This document shows positions 14,477 to 19,318 of a stretch of DNA of 19,318 bases, one piece after another (within the stretch, counting starts at the first letter, position 1; every line of letters starts with the position of its first letter). The notes under the pieces are model-generated. The model had not been told where the DNA came from. It did no database searches and saw only the letters and a program-made list of their open reading frames with translations. Source of the DNA: an uncultured Oscillospiraceae bacterium (GTDB lineage: Bacteria > Bacillota > Clostridia > Oscillospirales > Oscillospiraceae); the NCBI GenBank assembly GCA_934574095.1, contig CAKTMW010000035.1, positions 1 through 19,318 on the forward strand. Reading direction: 5' to 3'. A program made the translations under genes and the position numbers.

Positions 14477-15295
14477 ATGATACAAGATATCGCACCTCAC
14501 CGGCTTGACCGGACCTACGTCATCGGGCGGCCTGACGCCGCGGATATCGCCCTGTGTGTGCGGCGGGGCAAAGTGCTGCTGCAAAAAGACGGCGACGGCT
14601 GGACGCTGCCCCGGTTCGGCAGCGCCATTCCCACGGAGGACGCCCTTCACGTCTTTTCTCTGGACGGCGTGGACTGCTATCTGGCCCGTACACCGGACAC
14701 GGTCCCGGCGGGGACCGAATACGTAGACGTAGGCGGCATCCGCACTGTGCGGCCTATGGAGACGGCCTTCGCCGCCATCACCGCCGTGCAGCTCCACCGC
14801 TGGTACGGCGCACGGCAGTTCTGTGGCCACTGCGGCCATAAGACCCGGCCCAGCGACGTGGAGCGGGCCATGGTCTGCCCGAACTGCGGCCAGATCGAAT
14901 ACCCCAAGATATGTCCCGCCGTCATTGTGGCCGTTACCCACGGGGACAAGCTGCTGCTGACCCGCTACGCCAACCGTCCCGTCCGGGGCTATGCCCTCAT
15001 CGCCGGGTTCGTGGAGATCGGCGAGACGCTGGAGGACACCGTCCACCGGGAGGTTATGGAGGAGGTGGGGCTGAAGGTGAAAAACCTGCGGTACTACAAG
15101 AACCAGCCCTGGGCCTTCACCGATACGCTGCTGACCGGCTTTTACTGCGAGCTGGACGGCGACCCGTCTATTACCCTTGACCACAATGAGCTGTGCGAGG
15201 GCGTGTGGCTGAGCCGGGATGAGATACCCGTCCGGGAAAACGATATCAGCCTGACCGCGGAGATGATCGAGCGGTTCCGGTTGGGGTTGGAGTAA
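14477..15295 (+). CDS. nudC: NAD+ diphosphatase NudC (Nudix, zinc-ribbon)
   Basis: A 272-residue Nudix hydrolase that splits NAD(H) into NMN(H) and AMP; family members also remove NAD caps from RNA. A divergent N-terminal domain (1-110) is followed by a four-cysteine zinc ribbon (Cys116, 119, 134, 137). The Nudix box runs from Gly177 to Leu199 with the core REVMEEVG. Thirteen residues after it comes the NudC mark QPWAF (210-214), where the common form is SQPWPFP. The ATG at 14477 is preceded by AAGGAAGG, a little distant; codons further upstream fall in the promoter region. It is the only plus-strand gene, divergent from uvrC, and ends before a strong shared terminator. Confidence 0.93.
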   Translation: MIQDIAPHRLDRTYVIGRPDAADIALCVRRGKVLLQKDGDGWTLPRFGSAIPTEDALHVFSLDGVDCYLARTPDTVPAGTEYVDVGGIRTVRPMETAFAAITAVQLHRWYGARQFCGHCGHKTRPSDVERAMVCPNCGQIEYPKICPAVIVAVTHGDKLLLTRYANRPVRGYALIAGFVEIGETLEDTVHREVMEEVGLKVKNLRYYKNQPWAFTDTLLTGFYCELDGDPSITLDHNELCEGVWLSRDEIPVRENDISLTAEMIERFRLGLE

Positions 15296-15372
15296 GCAAA
15301 CGGCTTGCGCCGGAACGGTGCTTTTTCGGCATAAGGCGGCTTTGCCGGTGAGTATTTGGGTAAAACCATCAG

Positions 15373-15412
15373 AAAAGAGCGCCCCATACATCAAGTATGG
15401 GGCGCTCTTTTT
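15373..15412. terminator. Bidirectional terminator between nudC and the DUF4015 gene
   Basis: A perfect stem of about 17 bp, AAAAGAGCGCCCCATAC (15373-15389) with GTATGGGGCGCTCTTTT (15395-15411), with a 5-nt loop and T-runs on either strand. It can stop nudC from the left and the dnaK-dnaJ-rpiB-DUF4015 group from the right. The flanks (15296-15372 and 15413-15497) hold no gene. Confidence 0.93.
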
Positions 15413-15497
15413 GGTCGCGTTTTGGCCAAACAGGCGCAGCAAAATCAGGGCACAAAATTTCCGCAAAGCGCCGCAGCTTTCATTGTGCGGTGTTGCC

Positions 15498-16505
15498 TTA
15501 ACTGATCAGATAGCTGCCGCTCTCCGGGACTTCGGTGACGGCGGGGACCAGACGGGTGGCTTGGTCGAATTTCTCCGGCAGGGATCGGCGGAGGGACTCC
15601 AGGTCCACGCCGGGCTGCACGTACACACGGTCAAACCGCTGAGCCAGCATCTCCGCCGACAGGCCGGACTCCTCGGTCAGGTCGCTGCGCAGGACGATGC
15701 TGAGCTTGGTTTCCTTGGGCAGGTTGGCCCGCAGGCTTTTGACGAAGTCCGTCAGCACCTCTTCCCGGTCCGTGTCGGCCAGGCCGCCGATAAAGCCGGT
15801 CTCGCCGACGGTGGGATAGCTGAAGTAGTCCAGCGCGATCTCGTCAAAGCCCAGCTGGGCGTACTCCTGACACAGAGAGGTGATATACACCAGCGTCTGG
15901 GGATGGCTGGGATCCAGCCACGCCATGCTGGCGGCGTCATACCAGAAGTTGCCGCTCTCTACACGCAGCGCCGCGTCGGGATAGGCCCGGACAAAGTAGC
16001 TGTCGCAGAACACGGACATGCGGGCGATGGCATAGCGGTCATCCGCCAGCAGCGCCGTCAGGTTGTCCATGGTGTCGTACTGCTCCGCCTCCACCTCCTG
16101 CGGAATATCCACCCCGGTGGCATAGGTGATGGAGCCGTTGACCCGCTTGACCTCCACCGCGAAGGCATCCTCCGTCAGGTCGGCCAACACAGTCTCCGGA
16201 GCCTGCCGCAGCGCATTGCCCGGCAGCATCCGGGCATGAAGCTCCTGCAGACGGGGCATATAGGCGTTGTCGATGTAGTCGATGGTCACATCGCCGTCTG
16301 ACACGGCGGGGGGCTGGTCATCCGGCTGAGGCTCCTCCTTGCGGAAGGGCCACTCGATGTGGGCCTGGCCCTGGTCGTCGTAGACGATGTAGTTCTGGAT
16401 CACCAGAAAGGCCGTGGCCGCCAAAATCACCAGCACCAATATCACAGCCAGCAGCCGCTTCTGGCGGCGGCCCCGGCCACGGTAGTTGTGATAGCCCTTG
16501 GTCAT
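15498..16505 (-). CDS. Membrane-anchored putative glycoside hydrolase (DUF4015-like)
   Basis: A 335-residue protein with a basic N terminus (KGYHNYRGRGRRQKR) and one membrane segment (about 18-37), so most of it faces outwards. An acidic/proline linker (about 50-70) leads to a TIM-barrel-like region. AWLDPSHPQ (195-203) and GFDEIALDYFSYP (219-231) match the pattern of the DUF4015 putative glycoside hydrolase domain, in which the Asp/Glu of the second motif are candidate catalytic acids. Substrate and activity are unknown; cell wall or exopolysaccharide is a guess. The ATG at 16505 is 2 nt after the rpiB stop and lacks a clear ribosome binding site, so it may rely on coupling. The C terminus ends at a barrel strand and may be slightly shorter than related proteins. 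Confidence 0.7.
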   Translation of the reverse strand: MTKGYHNYRGRGRRQKRLLAVILVLVILAATAFLVIQNYIVYDDQGQAHIEWPFRKEEPQPDDQPPAVSDGDVTIDYIDNAYMPRLQELHARMLPGNALRQAPETVLADLTEDAFAVEVKRVNGSITYATGVDIPQEVEAEQYDTMDNLTALLADDRYAIARMSVFCDSYFVRAYPDAALRVESGNFWYDAASMAWLDPSHPQTLVYITSLCQEYAQLGFDEIALDYFSYPTVGETGFIGGLADTDREEVLTDFVKSLRANLPKETKLSIVLRSDLTEESGLSAEMLAQRFDRVYVQPGVDLESLRRSLPEKFDQATRLVPAVTEVPESGSYLIS

Positions 16506-16507
16506 GG

Positions 16508-16945
16508 TCAGGGCTGGATGTTATCCAGCAGGCCCACGCGGCGGGCGTGACGGCCGCCCTCAAACTCGGTGGTCAGGAACACCTCGGTGATCTTCTCGGC
16601 CAGGTTGGGGCCCACGATACCGGCGCCCATGGCCAGTACGTTGGCGTCGTTGTGGCGGCGGGTCATTTCGGCGCTGTAACTGTCGCCGCACAGGGCGCAG
16701 CGGATGCCCTTGACCTTGTTGGCGGACATGGAGATGCCGATGCCGGTGGTGCAGATGACGATGCCCTTGTCGCACTGGCCGCTGGCCACGGCGCGGGCCA
16801 CCTTTTCACCGTAGACGGGGTAGTCCACGCTTTCGGTGTTGTAGCAGCCGAAATCCTCAAACTCGTAGTCGTGCTCCTCCAGCCAGATCAGAATGTCCTG
16901 CTTCAGCAGGTAGCCGCCGTGGTCGCAGCCGATGGCAATTTTCAT
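16508..16945 (-). CDS. rpiB: Ribose-5-phosphate isomerase B
   Basis: A 145-residue RpiB/LacAB-family isomerase interconverting ribose-5-phosphate and ribulose-5-phosphate in the pentose phosphate pathway. It has the substrate-binding CDHGG (Asp8, His9), the catalytic Cys65 in ICTTGIGIS, the anion-hole glycines after it, His98 in TRRHNDANVLAMG, and GRHARRV at the C terminus (Arg132, His133, Arg136). AGGAGG lies 8 nt before the ATG at 16945. Length is typical. A cysteine at position 65 fits RpiB, although allose-6-phosphate use cannot be excluded. It follows the PHP gene by 97 bp. Confidence 0.95.
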   Translation of the reverse strand: MKIAIGCDHGGYLLKQDILIWLEEHDYEFEDFGCYNTESVDYPVYGEKVARAVASGQCDKGIVICTTGIGISMSANKVKGIRCALCGDSYSAEMTRRHNDANVLAMGAGIVGPNLAEKITEVFLTTEFEGGRHARRVGLLDNIQP

Positions 16946-17003
16946 GTGATGTTCCTCCTCATAGTTGTCTCTTATGGTGTATGTGGTGATGGGGTGTATG
17001 TAC

Positions 17004-17035
17004 CATCAGTCGGCAAAAGCTCCTGTCAACTGATG
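17004..17035. repeat. Short inverted repeat before rpiB
   Basis: CATCAGT (17004-17010) pairs with ACTGATG (17029-17035) around an 18-nt loop, in the 97-bp gap after the PHP gene. No T-run follows on the minus strand. A TTGACA box lies inside on the minus strand, but no -10 box is well placed, so a promoter is doubtful. Confidence 0.3.
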
Positions 17036-17042
17036 ATAGTCC

Positions 17043-17858
17043 TTAAAGCGCCTGGAATGAAGGCTTCATCCGGTCAAAGGTGGTGAAGTAGCGGAAGCCG
17101 CAGCTGCGCAGCAGCTCCTGCCGTGCTTCGATGGCGCAGCCCAGATGCTGGGCCACGTGGGCGTCGGAGCCCAGGGTGATGATCTCGCCGCCCAGCTGGC
17201 GGTACAGCTTGAGAATATCGGCATCCGGCAGGGGGGTGTTGCCCCGGTTGGTGTTGCACTCGATGCCCACGCCCTGGGGAATGACGGTGCGGAGTATCTC
17301 CTCAATCTGGGCCATGTGGGGCCGGAAGGAGATGTTTTTATGCCGCATCTCATTGATGCAGCGCACCGGCAGCGTCAGATGGCCCAGCACACTGAAGCGG
17401 CCCCATTTTGCCAGCTTCAGCTCCTCCTCCAGATAGGCGTCGATGACGGCGTGATAGTAAGCGTCGTCCCGGTCGCCGTCGATGTAAAACAAATCGAACC
17501 AGCCGGTTTCATCCCGCGTCAGGTGGACGGAGCCGATGATGAAATCCAGCTCCGGCGCGCCGGCCATCTGCTTTTCGGCGCAGTCGAAGCCCAAATAGGC
17601 CTCGCCCAACTCGGCTCCCAGCTTCAATTTGATGCGGCCGCCGTAGCGGGCTGCTGCGTCGGCGTACTGCTGCCGGACCTTGACCCAGTCAAATACGTCG
17701 GCCCGCAGGTGGTTGGTGCCCCACTCTATGGTGTCCACATGGTCGGTGAAGCAAATTTCATCCAGCCCCAGGGCGATGCCCTGACGGGCCATGTCCGCCA
17801 TGGTCAGGTGGCCGTCCGGCGAACAGGAGGAGTGTACATGATAATCAGCCAGATACAT
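17043..17858 (-). CDS. PHP-domain phosphoesterase (histidinol-phosphatase-like)
   Basis: A 271-residue protein of the polymerase-and-histidinol-phosphatase fold. Metal ligands are visible in order: DYHVHSSCSPDG (His7, His9), FTDHVD, GAELGE, GSVHL, GHLTLPVR and the C-terminal GSDAHV. HisJ/HisK-type histidinol phosphatases carry this set, but no other his gene is near, so the substrate is open. The ATG overlaps the dnaJ stop by one base (TGATG), with no strong ribosome binding site of its own, so translation is probably coupled to dnaJ. It could act on any small phosphate ester. An operon link between dnaJ and a PHP enzyme is unusual in function but may be local gene order. Confidence 0.85.
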   Translation of the reverse strand: MYLADYHVHSSCSPDGHLTMADMARQGIALGLDEICFTDHVDTIEWGTNHLRADVFDWVKVRQQYADAAARYGGRIKLKLGAELGEAYLGFDCAEKQMAGAPELDFIIGSVHLTRDETGWFDLFYIDGDRDDAYYHAVIDAYLEEELKLAKWGRFSVLGHLTLPVRCINEMRHKNISFRPHMAQIEEILRTVIPQGVGIECNTNRGNTPLPDADILKLYRQLGGEIITLGSDAHVAQHLGCAIEARQELLRSCGFRYFTTFDRMKPSFQAL

Positions 17859-19003
17859 CAGCGTTTCTTACCAAAGAAGCTCTTGCGCTTTTCGTAGTTG
17901 CTCTCGCCCAGCAGGTCGCTGAACTTTTTCAGGGCTTCCTTTTGCTCCTTGTTCAGATTTTTCGGGGTCTCGATGTTGACGGTGACGTACTGGTCGCCCC
18001 GGCCCCGGCCGTTCAGGGCGGGAATACCCTTGCCCCGCAGACGGAACACGCTGCCGGTCTGGGTGCCCTCCGGAATGTCGTATTTCACCTTGCCGTCGAT
18101 GGTGGGGATCTCCAGCGTACCGCCCAGCACCGCCTGGGCGTAGGTGATGGGTGCCTCGCAGAATACGGAGGTGCCCTCCCGGCGGAATATCTCGTGGGGC
18201 TGCACCATGATGGTGATCAGCAGGTCGCCGTTGGGGCCGCCGTTCTTACCGGCGTGGCCCTGGCCCCGCAGGGAGATGGTCTGGCCGTCGTCGATACCGG
18301 CGGGGATGTTGACCTTGATGGCGCGGCGCTTGCGCACCCGACCCTGACCGTGACAGTCGGGGCAGGGCTGGTGAATGATCCGGCCCGTGCCGCCGCACTT
18401 GGAGCAGGGGGAGGTGGAGGCGAACACACCCATGGGGGTCTGCCGCCGGGTCTGGACGCTGCCGGTGCCGTGGCAGACGGAGCACACCTCCGGCGTGGTG
18501 CCCTCGGCGCAGCCGCTGCCCTTGCAGGTGGGGCACTGTTCGCTGCGCTCCACGTTGATCTCCTTCTCGCAGCCGAAGGCTGCCTCGGTAAAGGTGACGG
18601 ACACGCTGGCGCGGATGCTCTCGCCCCGCTGGGGCGCGTTGGGATTGCGCCGCTGGGCGCCGCCGAAGCCGCCGCCGAAGAAGCTGCCGAAAATGTCGCC
18701 CAGATCGCCGAAGTCAAAGCCCGCCGCGCCGTCGCCCCAACCGGGGCTGCCTGCGCCTGCGCCGTAGCTGGGGTCAACGCCCGCGAAGCCGAACTGGTCG
18801 TACCGGGCCTTCTTGTCGGGATCGGACAGCACCTCGTTGGCCTCGTTGACCTCCTTGAACTTCTCCTCGGCTTCCTTGTCGCCGGGGTTCATGTCCGGGT
18901 GGTACTTGCGGGCCAGCTTTTTATATGCTTTTTTGATTTCGTCCTCCGACGCGCCCTTGCTGACGCCGAGGACCTCGTAATAATCTCGTTTTTCCTGAGC
19001 CAT
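17858..19003 (-). CDS. dnaJ: Molecular chaperone DnaJ (Hsp40)
   Basis: A 381-residue class I J-protein that loads clients on DnaK and triggers its ATPase. The J domain has HPD at 35-37. A Gly/Phe-rich stretch follows (about 73-118). Four zinc-finger repeats come next: CPTCKGSG (157), CSVCHGTG (174), CSKCGGTG (200) and CPDCHGQG (214). Then come substrate-binding barrels and a dimerisation tail. AGGAG lies before the ATG at 19003. It follows dnaK by 66 bp, a gap that holds a hairpin. Length and domain set are normal. Confidence 0.98.
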   Translation of the reverse strand: MAQEKRDYYEVLGVSKGASEDEIKKAYKKLARKYHPDMNPGDKEAEEKFKEVNEANEVLSDPDKKARYDQFGFAGVDPSYGAGAGSPGWGDGAAGFDFGDLGDIFGSFFGGGFGGAQRRNPNAPQRGESIRASVSVTFTEAAFGCEKEINVERSEQCPTCKGSGCAEGTTPEVCSVCHGTGSVQTRRQTPMGVFASTSPCSKCGGTGRIIHQPCPDCHGQGRVRKRRAIKVNIPAGIDDGQTISLRGQGHAGKNGGPNGDLLITIMVQPHEIFRREGTSVFCEAPITYAQAVLGGTLEIPTIDGKVKYDIPEGTQTGSVFRLRGKGIPALNGRGRGDQYVTVNIETPKNLNKEQKEALKKFSDLLGESNYEKRKSFFGKKR

Positions 19004-19022
19004 AGGTGTTGTCTCCTAAACG

Positions 19023-19059
19023 CCACAAGAAGGGACAGGAACCCCTGCCCCTTTTGTGG
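19023..19059 (-). other. Hairpin between dnaK and dnaJ
   Basis: An imperfect stem pairs CCACAA with TTGTGG (19023-19028 with 19054-19059), continuing through AAGGG/CCCTT and CAGG/CCTG with small bulges. On the minus strand it is followed by CGTTTAGG, with no long T-run. It therefore probably tunes read-through or protects the dnaK 3' end rather than ending the transcript. Confidence 0.5.
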
Positions 19060-19069
19060 AACAAATCAT

Positions 19070-19318
19070 TTACTTGTTCTGGTCGTCGTCATCCACGACC
19101 TTATAGTCGGCGTCGTAGTACTGCTGGCCGCCGTTGGGGTCGCCGCCGGGCTGCTGGCCGCCCATGTTGGGGTCGCCCTGAGGAGCCTGCTGCTGATACA
19201 GCTTCTCACTCATTTTGTAGAACAGCTGGGTCAGCTCCTCAGTAGCGGCCTTGATGGCGTCGGTATCCTCGCCCTTCAGGGTCTCCTTCAGCTTCTCGAT
19301 ACCGGCCTTGATGGGCTC
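19070..19318 (-). CDS. dnaK: Chaperone DnaK (Hsp70), C-terminal fragment
   Basis: Only the last 82 codons lie in the window; the gene continues past the right edge. The visible part is the alpha-helical lid end (IEKLKETLKGEDTDAIKAAT, then LTQLFYKMSEKLYQQQ). A disordered Gly/Gln/Pro linker (APQGDPNMGGQQPGGDPNGG) and an acidic C-terminal tail, DADYKVVDDDDQNK, follow; the tail corresponds to the EEVD-like region of bacterial DnaK. It is in the same direction as dnaJ and almost surely co-transcribed. Confidence 0.95.
   Translation of the reverse strand, partial: EPIKAGIEKLKETLKGEDTDAIKAATEELTQLFYKMSEKLYQQQAPQGDPNMGGQQPGGDPNGGQQYYDADYKVVDDDDQNK

Noticed and set aside
14381..15466. 361-codon minus-strand frame opposite nudC
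   Set aside because: NudC on the plus strand has the zinc ribbon, Nudix box and QPW motif. The reverse frame begins in the terminator region and has no such support.
16981..17035. TTGACA box before rpiB as a promoter
   Set aside because: No TATAAT-like box lies 16-19 bp downstream; the best A/T match is too far away.
1..19318. CRISPR array, tRNA or rRNA genes
   Set aside because: No regularly spaced direct repeats and no tRNA-like CCA/T-arm signature or rRNA core were seen.

Overview
The window looks like chromosomal DNA from a GC-rich Gram-positive anaerobe of the class Clostridia, probably an Oscillospiraceae relative (Oscillibacter/Flavonifractor-like). The reasons are the gram-positive division genes sepF and divIVA, strong AGGAGG-type ribosome binding sites, an hfq gene next to miaA, and the conserved order miaB-mutS-mutL-miaA-hfq. 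The taxon is an inference. Nearly every gene reads on the minus strand; nudC is the only clear plus-strand gene.

Read in the direction of transcription (right to left), the layout is as follows. (1) The 3' end of dnaK, a hairpin, dnaJ, a PHP-family phosphoesterase overlapping dnaJ by one base, rpiB, and a membrane-anchored DUF4015-type putative glycoside hydrolase, ending at a strong bidirectional terminator. (2) A divergent pair, nudC (+) and uvrC (-), with back-to-back promoters; uvrC ends in a terminator that contains its own stop codon. (3) A new promoter with an extended -10 box drives miaB-mutS-mutL-miaA-hfq: mismatch repair plus the two enzymes that make ms2i6A in tRNA, plus the RNA chaperone. 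Two copies of a palindromic interspersed repeat flank mutS. (4) After about 350 bp of palindromic repeats comes a cell-division/envelope cluster: an HlyD-like adaptor, yggS, sepF and divIVA, then a terminator and a HAD hydrolase. (5) The left 350 bp hold no convincing gene but several strong nested inverted repeats, which may be a structured RNA or the debris of a mobile element.

Functionally this is mainly a housekeeping region: protein folding, DNA repair, tRNA modification, RNA regulation and septum formation. I found no CRISPR array, phage module, transposase, toxin-antitoxin pair or clear new defence system. The parts most worth a second look are regulatory or non-coding: the hairpin over the hfq start site, the repeats around mutS with a compensating base-pair change, the folded left end, the small ORF coupled to hfq, and the HAD gene placed directly behind a terminator.
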